6,437 bases of DNA from an uncultured Clostridia bacterium (GCA_944393455.1 CALYAH010000023.1:1-6437); one strand, 5' to 3'. Positions 1 to 6,437 are shown, numbered from the stretch's first letter. A program made the numbers and translations. The notes: generated from the letters alone by a model not told the origin.

Positions 1-2
1 AA

Positions 3-884
3 AAATTTAAAACAAAATTTAGACTTACTAAACCCTTTTATAATTATAAAGAAATGACTGAATACTGTAACAATTATTCTGATGTCATAGTTGGAAGTGA
101 TCAATTATGGCTACCTGTTAATATTGTTGCTGATTATTATACTTTGAGTTGGGTGCCAGAAAAAGTTAATAAAATTTCTTATGCAACTAGTTTCGGAGTT
201 TCTAATATTCCTAAAAAATATTATGAAAAATATAGTGATTTTTTAAAAAGAATAGAACATATTTCAGTAAGAGAGAAAAATGCATGTGATATGGTTAAAA
301 AGTTATCTGGAAGAGATGCATCTCTTGTGTGTGATCCTACTTTATTATTAAATAAAAAAGAATGGGAAGATATACAACCAGATAAACCTAAAATAGAAAA
401 AAATTATATATTTTGCTATTTTTTGGGAAAAAATATTGAGCACAGAAAATTTGTTGAGAGATTAAAGGAAAAGACTGGATACGAAATTGTTTCTATAAAT
501 CATTGTGATGAATATGTAAAATATAGTGATAAATTTGCTGATGAAATTCCATATGATGTAGGACCTGGAGATTTTGTCAATTTGATAAAAAATGCAAAAT
601 ACGTATGTACCGATTCATTTCATGGAACAGTATTTGCTTTAATAAATCATATAGATTTCTTTACTTTTGAAAGATTTAATGAAAAAAATTCAAAAATGTC
701 AACTAATTCAAGAATATATTCATTATTAGATTTAGTGAACTTGAAGGATAGATTATTGAAAGGAAATGAAAACATAGAAAAAGTACTTGAACAGAATATT
801 AATTTTGAAAAAGTAGACAAAAAAATAGAGAATTTTAGAAATAACTCAAAAGAATATTTAAAGAAAGCTTTAAAACATAATTAA
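3..884 (+). CDS. Polysaccharide pyruvyl transferase family protein, 5' end missing (cut by window edge)
   Basis: The family transfers pyruvate from phosphoenolpyruvate to a sugar hydroxyl pair, making acidic ketals on exopolysaccharides and cell-wall glycans in the cytoplasm. Some members are only distantly related and have unproven chemistry. Seen here: GSDQLW (about residues 31-36 of the visible 293), SYATSFG, ISVREK, CDPTLLL and, near the C-terminus, CTDSFHGTVFALI, then SNSR-like TNSR. All of these are family landmarks and align with the full-length paralogue at 5317-6411. The first ATG in this frame is at 54, but the frame stays open to base 3 and the upstream codons (KFRLTKPFYNYKE) match the region just before GSDQ in the paralogue. 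ATG 54 is therefore internal, not the start. By comparison with the paralogue, about 80 N-terminal residues, including the NYGA-type nucleotide-binding start, lie outside the window. Pyruvyl transfer itself is inferred; the family assignment is firm. Confidence 0.9.
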   Translation, partial: KFKTKFRLTKPFYNYKEMTEYCNNYSDVIVGSDQLWLPVNIVADYYTLSWVPEKVNKISYATSFGVSNIPKKYYEKYSDFLKRIEHISVREKNACDMVKKLSGRDASLVCDPTLLLNKKEWEDIQPDKPKIEKNYIFCYFLGKNIEHRKFVERLKEKTGYEIVSINHCDEYVKYSDKFADEIPYDVGPGDFVNLIKNAKYVCTDSFHGTVFALINHIDFFTFERFNEKNSKMSTNSRIYSLLDLVNLKDRLLKGNENIEKVLEQNINFEKVDKKIENFRNNSKEYLKKALKHN

Positions 885-910
885 TTAAGAAAAAAAGGCA
901 TTTTATATTA

Positions 911-915
911 AGGAG
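911..915 (+). promoter_or_regulatory. Ribosome binding site of the FrhB-like gene
   Basis: AGGAG stands 8 bases before ATG 924, an ideal Firmicutes-type Shine-Dalgarno site. It fixes the start of the iron-sulfur protein. It lies in the longest gap between genes here (885-923, 39 bases), which holds no hairpin with a T-tract and no clear -35/-10 pair, so read-through from the upstream gene is likely. Confidence 0.85.
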
Positions 916-923
916 AAATTAAG

Positions 924-2126
924 ATGATAGAAAATGAAAATAAAGAAAATTGTTGTGGATGTACTGCATGTAAAAATATATGTCCAAAAAATGCCATAGA
1001 AATGAAAGAAGATGAAGAAGGATTTTTATATCCGAATATAGATAAAGAAAAATGTATTGATTGTGGATTATGCAAAAAAGTATGTCCAATTATAAATAAA
1101 GTACCCAATAAGCCGCCAATACAACAAGAAGCATATGTAGTAAATAATAAAAATGTGTTAGTAAGAAAACAAAGTACTTCAGGTGGAGCATTTACTGCTA
1201 TTGCAGAGTATGTAATAAAAAACAATGGCATTGTATATGGAGCATCATTTGATAATAATTTTAATGTTCAACATAATTATACAACTAATATAAATGACTT
1301 GCAAAAGTTCAGAGGAAGCAAATATGTTCAAAGTGATGTAAAAAATACTTTTAGAGAAGTAAGAGATTTTTTAAATGCAGGAAAAATGATATGCTACAGT
1401 GGTACTCCTTGTCAAATAGAAGGCTTAAAAAAATATTTAGGAAAAGAGTATGAAAACCTAATAACTGTTGATGTCGTATGTCATGCTGTACCATCACCTT
1501 TAGTATGGAGAAAATATCTGCATTATCAGAAGAAAAAGCTTAAAATGAATAACATTATTCAAGTATTATTTAGGGATAAAAGTAAGTACGGATATAAATA
1601 TTCTACAATGACCATTAAAGCAGATAATAAGATATATCAGGCTGGTGTAGAAACAGACCCTTTTTTAAGAGCTTTTTTTGAAGATTTATCGGTTAGACCA
1701 TCTTGTTATAATTGTCAATTTAAAAAACAATATAGAGTTAGTGATTTTACTATATGGGATTGTTTTGAGGTTGAAAAATTCGATAATAAATTAGATGATG
1801 ACAAAGGAACAAGTAGAATTTTAATTCATACGAAAAAAGGTAAAAAAGTTTTTGATGAGATTAGTAATCAGTTTGATTATAAAAAGATAGATGTTGATGA
1901 TATTGTTCAAGGTGTTAAAGAAATGTACTTTAGTGTGTCAAAAAATCAAAATAGAGAAAATTTCTTTAAAGATATTAATCAATTAGAAGAGGAAGAATTT
2001 TTTAATAAATATTTTCCAGATAATATAAAAGTAAAAGTAGAAAGAACTATAAGAAAAGTTTTAGCCAAATTAGGAATTTATAACAAAATAAAAAAAGTTG
2101 CTAAGAGAATATTAAGAAAAAATTAG
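924..2126 (+). CDS. FrhB/FdhB-type iron-sulfur protein (coenzyme F420 hydrogenase/dehydrogenase beta subunit family)
   Basis: This 400-residue protein has two domains. Residues 10-55 are a 2x[4Fe-4S] ferredoxin-like module with spacing C-x2-C-x2-C-x3-CP twice (C10, C13, C16, C20; C44, C47, C50, C54). The rest is the FrhB/FdhB N and C domains, recognisable from STSGG (84-88), FRGSKYVQSD (129-138), YSGTPCQ (158-164), DVVCHAVPSP (183-192) and the Cys pair C261/C264 followed by RVSDFTIWD (271-279). In true F420 hydrogenases this subunit binds flavin and passes electrons to F420. Versions inside glycan operons next to pyruvyl transferase genes are common but their reaction is unknown, so a redox step on a sugar or donor is only an inference. 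Length is normal for the glycan-operon type. The C-terminal 30 residues are basic and amphipathic, possibly membrane-touching. Start is set by AGGAG at 911. Confidence 0.93.
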   Translation: MIENENKENCCGCTACKNICPKNAIEMKEDEEGFLYPNIDKEKCIDCGLCKKVCPIINKVPNKPPIQQEAYVVNNKNVLVRKQSTSGGAFTAIAEYVIKNNGIVYGASFDNNFNVQHNYTTNINDLQKFRGSKYVQSDVKNTFREVRDFLNAGKMICYSGTPCQIEGLKKYLGKEYENLITVDVVCHAVPSPLVWRKYLHYQKKKLKMNNIIQVLFRDKSKYGYKYSTMTIKADNKIYQAGVETDPFLRAFFEDLSVRPSCYNCQFKKQYRVSDFTIWDCFEVEKFDNKLDDDKGTSRILIHTKKGKKVFDEISNQFDYKKIDVDDIVQGVKEMYFSVSKNQNRENFFKDINQLEEEEFFNKYFPDNIKVKVERTIRKVLAKLGIYNKIKKVAKRILRKN

Positions 2127-2129
2127 GAG
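2125..2129 (+). promoter_or_regulatory. Ribosome binding site overlapping the preceding stop codon
   Basis: AGGAG begins inside the TAG stop (2124-2126) of the FrhB-like gene and sits 11 bases before ATG 2141, a slightly long but workable spacing. The overlap suggests the glycosyltransferase is translated by ribosomes arriving from the gene before it. Confidence 0.7.
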
Positions 2130-2140
2130 TTTAGATTAAT

Positions 2141-3160
2141 ATGTTCACAAAAAAAATATCAATTATACTTCCAGTATATAATTCAGAAAAAACTTTATCT
2201 AGGGTAATAAATTCCATCATCAATCAAACTTATAAAAATTATGAACTAATAATAATTAATGACGGATCGACTGATAATAGCGATCAAATATGTAAAAAAT
2301 ATTCTGAAAAATATAGTCAAATAAAATACATTAAAATTAATAATACCGGGGTGAGTAGTGCAAGAAACTTAGGAATGAAAAGTGCAACAGGTAATTATAT
2401 TATGTTTGTTGACTCAGATGACGAGTATTATAAAGATACATTAGAGACAGTCGAAAAATATATGGATAATGAAAATGAATTAATTATTTTTGGATATGAT
2501 AGAATACACACTAATAAAAATAAAACAAAATTGATGAACACAAATGTTACATATTTAAAAAATGGCAAAGATAAGCACATTTTTATAGAAAAAATGGAAG
2601 GAAAGTATCTGTTTAATCAAATATGGAATAAGGTATATAAACATGAAATTTTAAAAAAATATAATATATTTTTTGATGAAAATATTAATTCAGGCGAAGA
2701 TTATAGATTCAATTTAAAAAATATAGAAATAATAGATAACGCCATTTATATTGATAAAATTTTATATAAATATTATTCTTCGGAAGAAGGACTTAGTTTA
2801 AAATCTCGACCAGATAAAATATATATTAAACTAGAAAATTTAAAGAAGCAAAGAGAATTATATGATAAATTCGGATATCCAACAGATTATATTGAAAAGA
2901 ATTATGTATATACATGCTTATCAGGGATAACTGCAATAATAGATACAGAAAATCCTAGAGAAATAAAAAAAAATTTAGAGCGATATATACTAAATAAAGA
3001 AATAGAAAAAAATTTAAAAAATATTCAAAAAAAAGTAGGAGATTTAAAAATAAAGATAAGTATTTCAATACTGTTGGTTAAAAATATAACTATATTAAAA
3101 TTAATTGCGAACATATTAATTATTTTAAGAAAAATATATAGAAAAATCAAATTGGGGTAA
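2141..3160 (+). CDS. Glycosyltransferase family 2 (GT-A fold), polysaccharide repeat-unit assembly
   Basis: This 339-residue enzyme should transfer a sugar from a nucleotide-sugar donor to a lipid-linked glycan on the inner face of the membrane, with inversion. The GT-A domain is complete: SIILPVYNSE (7-16), IINDGSTDNS (38-47) for nucleotide binding, GVSSARNLG (70-78), the metal-binding DSDD (91-94), and SGEDYRFNLK (184-193), whose ED is the usual catalytic-base region of this group. Residues after about 210 are the variable part that sets acceptor preference. Residues about 303-339 alternate hydrophobic and lysine/arginine residues, which suggests a membrane-contacting tail rather than a true transmembrane helix. 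Donor and acceptor cannot be read from sequence. The gene is notably AT-rich even for this locus and is 4 bases ahead of the natural start of the next gene. Confidence 0.93.
   Translation: MFTKKISIILPVYNSEKTLSRVINSIINQTYKNYELIIINDGSTDNSDQICKKYSEKYSQIKYIKINNTGVSSARNLGMKSATGNYIMFVDSDDEYYKDTLETVEKYMDNENELIIFGYDRIHTNKNKTKLMNTNVTYLKNGKDKHIFIEKMEGKYLFNQIWNKVYKHEILKKYNIFFDENINSGEDYRFNLKNIEIIDNAIYIDKILYKYYSSEEGLSLKSRPDKIYIKLENLKKQRELYDKFGYPTDYIEKNYVYTCLSGITAIIDTENPREIKKNLERYILNKEIEKNLKNIQKKVGDLKIKISISILLVKNITILKLIANILIILRKIYRKIKLG
3154..3157 (+). promoter_or_regulatory. Putative ribosome binding site that decides the true start (ATG 3165) of the frameshifted gene
   Basis: GGGG followed by T sits 7 bases before ATG 3165, at the very end of the preceding gene. 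It can pair with the anti-Shine-Dalgarno sequence if one wobble is allowed, so it is weaker than the other sites here. No comparable purine-rich site precedes the alternative GTG at 3196, which is why 3165 is preferred. Confidence 0.5.
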
Positions 3161-3164
3161 TATT

Positions 3165-4278
3165 ATGCAAAAAATAAAAATTTTACATGTGATGGGTGGA
3201 TTACTTGGTGGACGGAGTAGAATCTGTCGTATATAATTATTTTAAAAATATGGATAGAGAGAAATTCGAAATTCATATTATGTACCATAATGAACCTGTT
3301 AAGGAATGCGAAAATTTATTTAAGGAATTAGAGTGTGATTTGCATAAGGTAACTTGTAAGAAAGAAAACTTGTGGAAAGCTATTAAAGAAACATATAAAA
3401 TTATGAAGGATAATCAGATTGATATTGTACATGTTCACATGAGTATTATGTGTTTTTTTTATCTTATTATAGCTAAAATAGCAGGAGTAAAAGTAAGAAT
3501 TGCACATTCTCATCTATTAGAATTTCCAAAGGGGAAAATGAAAAATATAGTCTATGAGATTTATAAAAAGTTAAATCAATGGACTGCAAATTATTATTTT
3601 GCTTGTAGCGAAGATGCAGCTAAATATGTTTTTCAAAAAAAGTTACCAAAAGTGTATATTATGAAAAATGCAGTAAATATAGAGAAATTTCAATATAATG
3701 AGCAGATAAGAAAAGATTTAAGAAAAAAATTTAATATCAAAGACAATGAATACGTAATAGGTAATATTGGAAGATTTACTCCTCAAAAAAATCAAGATTT
3801 TATTATTGAATTATTACGCTCAATAGATTTAAAGAAAGAATGCTTAAAATTATTATTAATAGGAACAGGACCTAAAGAAGAAGAGATAAAGGAAAAAATA
3901 AAAGAATACAATATGGAGACTAATGTTCTACTATTGGGACAAAAAAATGACATAGAAAAATATTACCAAGTAATGGACTTATTTTTATTTCCATCTACAT
4001 ACGAAGGTTTAGGAATGGTGACTATTGAAGCCCAGATATCTGGATTAAAATGTATAGTATCTGATGTTGTACCAAAAGAAACGAAGATTACGGAACTGAT
4101 ACAATATATAACATTACAAGAGAATAAAGAAGTATGGATTGAACATATATTGAGATGCAAGAAACAATCAGAAATCAGATATTCACATATTAAAGAAGCT
4201 AAAGACGCAGGTTATGATATTAAAGTAGAAGCTAAAAGGTTACAAAATAAATATTTAGAAATGATAAAGGAAAGATAA
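3165..4278 (+). CDS. Glycosyltransferase family 4/GT1-like (GT-B fold), broken by a one-base frameshift near its 5' end
   Basis: A GT-B retaining glycosyltransferase, expected to use a nucleotide sugar at the inner membrane surface. From ATG 3165 the reading begins MQKIKILHVMGGLLGG, the classic first strand and glycine loop of this family, but runs into TAA at 3234-3236. The rest (GVESVVYNYF onward) is in the next frame, open to 4278. Dropping C3213 joins them as GGLLGGGVES, the expected GGLxxGGVES, and gives a 370-residue protein of normal length. The body carries VHVHMS, IAHSHLLEFP, NIGRFTPQKNQ (with the donor-phosphate Arg and Lys), LLIGTGP and EGLGMVTIE (E-x7-E), so the catalytic C-domain is intact. 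An alternative uninterrupted frame from GTG 3196 gives 360 residues but lacks the first strand and glycine loop and has no good ribosome binding site. As written the gene is probably inactive unless the extra base is a sequencing or assembly error. The family call is firm; functional status is open. Confidence 0.85.
3207..3216 (+). other. Frameshift site (extra C at 3213) in the glycine-rich loop codons
   Basis: GGT GGA (3207-3212) ends the upstream frame and GGA GTA GAA (3214-3222) starts the downstream one; the single C at 3213 separates them. The base is not in a homopolymer. GGTGGA also occurs 12 bases earlier (3195-3200). Other events with the same net shift, such as loss of two bases, fit the family pattern less well. 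Confidence 0.8.
4267..4271 (+). promoter_or_regulatory. Ribosome binding site inside the end of the preceding gene
   Basis: AAGGA lies 9 bases before ATG 4281 and within the last codons of the GT4 gene, whose stop is only 2 bases from that ATG. This arrangement favours translational coupling. Confidence 0.6.
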
Positions 4279-4280
4279 GA

Positions 4281-5306
4281 ATGAATGAAGAATTAGTAAG
4301 TGTAATATCACCATGCTATAATGGAGAAAAATATTTAAAACCATTTTTAGATTCATTACTTTCTCAAGATTATAACAATGTAGAATTTATTATAATAAAT
4401 GATGGTTCTACAGATAACTCAGAAAAAATTATACTATCATATCAAGAAAGATTAGAGAAAAAGGGATGGACATTTAAGTATATTTTCCAAGAAAATAAAG
4501 GACAGGCTGCAGCTCTTAATCAAGGATTAAAGATTTTCAAAGGAAAATATCTAATGTGGGTAGATAGTGATGATATTTTAAAACAAGATAATATAAGGCA
4601 AAAAGTGGACTTTTTGCAAAAAAATTCAAAATATGGAATGGTAATTTGCAAAACTGAAGTAGTGAATGAAAATAATTTAAATAAAAAAATAGGAATATTA
4701 AAAAGACATGTAAAGAATTTAAAAAAAGATAATTTATTTAAAGATTTAATAACAGGTTATAATGTTTATTATCCACCGGGTGGTTATATGGTAACTAGGG
4801 AAGCTTTTGAAAAGTCAATTCCTGAAAAACAGATATATGAATCAAAAATTGGACAAAATTGGCAAATGATGTTGCCTATAGCCTATTATTACAAATGTGG
4901 CTATATTAATAAAATATTGTTTACATATGTAGTTAGAAAAGGAAGTCACTCTCGTATAGAGAATCAAGACAAAGCAGTGTTAAAGAAGATAAATGAAAAA
5001 GAAAATACAATACTTACAGTTGTAAAAAATATTGATATGCCAGAAGAAAAAAAACAAAAATATGTTGAACTGGTAAAAAAAATATATAAAGAAAAAAAAA
5101 TCATTAATTATTACAAAATGAATGATACAAAGAATATTAAAAAAGAATTTAATAACATAATAGAGCAGAAACAAAGACCTACTGTAAAAGAAAAAATTAT
5201 ATACTTATCAACTAAAAATAAAGTAATGAAATTTATTTGCAAAATTTTTTATGGTGTGATAAGATTAGGGGAACGCTTATATCAAAAAGTATCAATATAT
5301 ATATAA
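4281..5306 (+). CDS. Glycosyltransferase family 2 (GT-A fold), second in the locus
   Basis: A 341-residue inverting sugar transferase for repeat-unit assembly. Landmarks are VSVISPCYNGEKYL (6-19), FIIINDGSTDNSE (36-48), ENKGQAAALNQGL (71-83), the metal-binding DSDD (95-98), YYPPGGYMVTREAF (163-176) and GQNWQMMLP (191-199). The last motif replaces the GED of the other GT2 here and, from memory of the family, marks a subgroup common in Firmicutes capsule loci, so the two GT2 enzymes are not recent duplicates and probably make different linkages. The C-terminal 100 residues are lysine-rich, ending in an amphipathic stretch (about 303-341) that could contact the membrane. The gene has dense A8-A9 runs near 5047-5100. 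Start ATG 4281 follows AAGGA and is 2 bases after the previous stop. Sugar specificity cannot be assigned. Confidence 0.93.
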   Translation: MNEELVSVISPCYNGEKYLKPFLDSLLSQDYNNVEFIIINDGSTDNSEKIILSYQERLEKKGWTFKYIFQENKGQAAALNQGLKIFKGKYLMWVDSDDILKQDNIRQKVDFLQKNSKYGMVICKTEVVNENNLNKKIGILKRHVKNLKKDNLFKDLITGYNVYYPPGGYMVTREAFEKSIPEKQIYESKIGQNWQMMLPIAYYYKCGYINKILFTYVVRKGSHSRIENQDKAVLKKINEKENTILTVVKNIDMPEEKKQKYVELVKKIYKEKKIINYYKMNDTKNIKKEFNNIIEQKQRPTVKEKIIYLSTKNKVMKFICKIFYGVIRLGERLYQKVSIYI

Positions 5307-5310
5307 GGAG
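5305..5310 (+). promoter_or_regulatory. Ribosome binding site overlapping the preceding stop codon
   Basis: AAGGAG shares its first two bases with the TAA stop at 5304-5306 and lies 6 bases before ATG 5317. It is among the strongest sites in the window and confirms that start. Confidence 0.85.
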
Positions 5311-5316
5311 AAAAAT

Positions 5317-6411
5317 ATGAAAATTGGAATTTTAACATTTCAAAATGCAGTTAACTATGGAGCTGTACTTCAGGCTTATGCTTTGCAAAACAGTATAGAA
5401 AAATTAGGAGCAGAAGTTAGATTAATAGATTATCAATGCAATAAAGTGAATTCTTTATATGATCCATTTCCTAAAACAACAAATTTAAAAAAATTCGTTT
5501 CGAATTTGTTATGGTATCAAAGAAAGAAAAAGAAAAAGATGGCCTTTGAAAGATTTGAAAAAAAATATTTGAAGTTAACTGATAAAAAGTATTATACTAA
5601 ACAAGAATTGAAAAATACAAATTATTTATTTGACAAGTTTATTTCAGGAAGCGATCAAATATGGAGAGCAGAGTCAACAGATTTTGATACTACATATTTT
5701 TTGGATTTCGTAAAAGACAATACTAAGAAATATTCATATGCAGCTAGTTTTGGAGCAGATAAAGTCGAAGAAAGATATAGAAAACAATATATGAATTTAT
5801 TAAAACAATATCAAGAAATATCTGTAAGAGAAAAACAAGGACAAATAATTATTAAAGAATTAATAAATAAAGAAGCTAGGATAGATTTAGATCCAACTTT
5901 TTTACTAAAAAAAGAAGAATGGCAATTCATTGAAAAAATGCCAGACAATAAGAAAAAATATATTGTTTTATTTATAATAAGAAAATCAAAAAGTATCTTT
6001 AGATTCGCAGAAAAATTAGCAAAAGAAAAAGGATGTGAATTAATTTATATTTCTAATGATAGAAAAAAAGAAGTAAATGCTAAGTATGTTGGGGGAATTA
6101 GCCCAGAAGAATGGCTGGGATATATAGATAACGCAGAATATGTTGTCACAAATTCTTTTCATGGAGTGGCTTTTTCTATAATTTATCAAAAAAACTTCTT
6201 TCTTGAATTACAACCACCTCCTGCAAAAGCGAATGCTAGACTAGAAAATATTATGGATATATTTCATCTAAGAGAAAGAGAAATAGTGGACGGAGAAAAT
6301 GAAAATATAGAAAAAGAAATTGATTATAAAAACATAGAAAAGATGATAGATGAACAAAGAAAAAAATCTATTGCTTATTTAACTCATATAATAGAAAGAG
6401 AAAAAAATTAA
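5317..6411 (+). CDS. Polysaccharide pyruvyl transferase family protein, full length
   Basis: This 364-residue protein is complete, near the usual family size. It opens with MKIGILTFQNAVNYGAVLQA, the standard N-terminal signature, followed by FISGSDQIW (108-116), YSYAASFG (139-146), ISVREK (168-173), DLDPTFLLKKEEW (190-202), NAEYVVTNSFHGVAFSI (272-288) with the conserved His282, and ANARLENIMD (305-314) carrying a conserved arginine. The expected role is transfer of pyruvate from phosphoenolpyruvate to a sugar of the growing glycan in the cytoplasm, making the polymer acidic; this is inferred from family. Compared with the truncated paralogue at the left edge, motifs align throughout but loops and the region between 200 and 265 differ strongly (SPEEW here against GPGDF there), so the pair likely acts on different acceptors. 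No signal peptide or membrane segment. It follows the second GT2 by 10 bases. Confidence 0.93.
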   Translation: MKIGILTFQNAVNYGAVLQAYALQNSIEKLGAEVRLIDYQCNKVNSLYDPFPKTTNLKKFVSNLLWYQRKKKKKMAFERFEKKYLKLTDKKYYTKQELKNTNYLFDKFISGSDQIWRAESTDFDTTYFLDFVKDNTKKYSYAASFGADKVEERYRKQYMNLLKQYQEISVREKQGQIIIKELINKEARIDLDPTFLLKKEEWQFIEKMPDNKKKYIVLFIIRKSKSIFRFAEKLAKEKGCELIYISNDRKKEVNAKYVGGISPEEWLGYIDNAEYVVTNSFHGVAFSIIYQKNFFLELQPPPAKANARLENIMDIFHLREREIVDGENENIEKEIDYKNIEKMIDEQRKKSIAYLTHIIEREKN

Positions 6412-6414
6412 TTC

Positions 6415-6437
6415 ATGGAAAAAAAAAAAAAAAAAAT
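6415..6437 (+). other. Possible start of a further gene (ATG GAA followed by poly-A), cut by window edge
   Basis: An ATG 3 bases after the last stop is followed by GAA and then only A to the penultimate base, which would encode Met-Glu and a lysine string. No good ribosome binding site precedes it; AGAG at 6397-6400 is about 14 bases away. This may be only chance, and nothing beyond the tract can be seen. Confidence 0.2.
6419..6436 (+). repeat. Homopolymer tract of 18 A at the window end
   Basis: Eighteen uninterrupted A run from 6419 to 6436, twice the longest other A run noticed in the window (9). Tracts of this length are unstable in replication and also hard to sequence or assemble, so the exact length is uncertain. 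Its place directly behind ATGG makes it a candidate phase-variation tract or simply the place where an assembly stopped. Confidence 0.9.

Noticed and set aside
885..923. Internal promoter or terminator in the longest gap between genes
   Set aside because: The 39 bases hold no inverted repeat with a T-run and no recognisable -35/-10 pair, only a ribosome binding site.
908..1231. Open frame of 107 residues on the minus strand
   Set aside because: It is antisense to the cysteine-rich FrhB-like gene, has no family resemblance or ribosome binding site, and its composition is that of a complement of lysine/glutamate-rich coding sequence.
3208..3217. Ten-base sequence GTGGACGGAG shared with 6286-6295 as a possible recombination or regulatory repeat
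   Set aside because: It lies inside coding sequence in both places, in 6286-6295 simply encoding Val-Asp-Gly, flanks do not match, and there is no third copy seen. Probably chance.
3204..3222. Programmed +1 ribosomal frameshift to rescue the GT4 gene
   Set aside because: CGG at 3213 is a rare codon in such AT-rich genomes and could stall ribosomes, but the glycine tRNA on GGA would re-pair poorly on GAC, and no stimulatory site or upstream Shine-Dalgarno-like element is seen. Mutation or error is simpler.
3328..4160. Two short minus-strand open frames (3328-3513 and 3963-4160)
   Set aside because: Both are shadows of the GT4 gene, whose conserved motifs run straight through them on the other strand.
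4980..5174. Phe-rich minus-strand frame that looks like a membrane peptide
   Set aside because: The phenylalanines are simply the complement of poly-A lysine codons in the second GT2 gene; no start signal is present.

Overview
The window is part of a surface-polysaccharide (capsule, exopolysaccharide or cell-wall glycan) biosynthesis locus from a very AT-rich, low-GC bacterium. Strong AGGAG-type ribosome binding sites, overwhelming use of AGA for arginine, TAA/TAG stops and the protein families point to a Firmicute, most likely a clostridial or related gut-type lineage. Fusobacteria or a Mollicutes relative cannot be excluded by eye. Tryptophan is written TGG and no in-frame TGA is seen, so the standard code fits.

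Six genes lie head to tail on the + strand, with gaps of 39, 14, 4, 2 and 10 bases. No terminator or promoter is visible between them, so they look like one transcript whose promoter lies upstream of the window. In order: (1) a polysaccharide pyruvyl transferase-family protein cut off by the left edge (3-884); (2) a two-[4Fe-4S] FrhB/FdhB-type (coenzyme F420 hydrogenase beta subunit-like) protein (924-2126); (3) a family 2 glycosyltransferase (2141-3160); (4) a GT4-type glycosyltransferase whose natural start at 3165 is separated from the body of the gene by a one-base frameshift (3165-4278); (5) a second family 2 glycosyltransferase (4281-5306); (6) a second, full-length pyruvyl transferase-family protein (5317-6411). 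After the last stop the window ends in an uninterrupted run of 18 A, directly behind an ATGG.

Taken together, three glycosyltransferases would add sugars to a lipid-linked repeat unit on the cytoplasmic face of the membrane. The two pyruvyl transferase-like proteins would put ketal-pyruvate or a related acidic group on particular sugars. The FrhB-like iron-sulfur protein is a frequent but functionally unexplained companion of that family. The initiating phosphoglycosyl transferase, flippase, polymerase and nucleotide-sugar enzymes are not in the window, so the locus must continue on one or both sides.

The two points most worth checking are the frameshift exactly in the glycine-rich loop of the GT4 gene (an extra C at 3213) and the A18 tract at the right edge. 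Either could be a genuine on/off switch or an assembly artefact. I see no CRISPR, RNA gene, insertion sequence or other mobile element.
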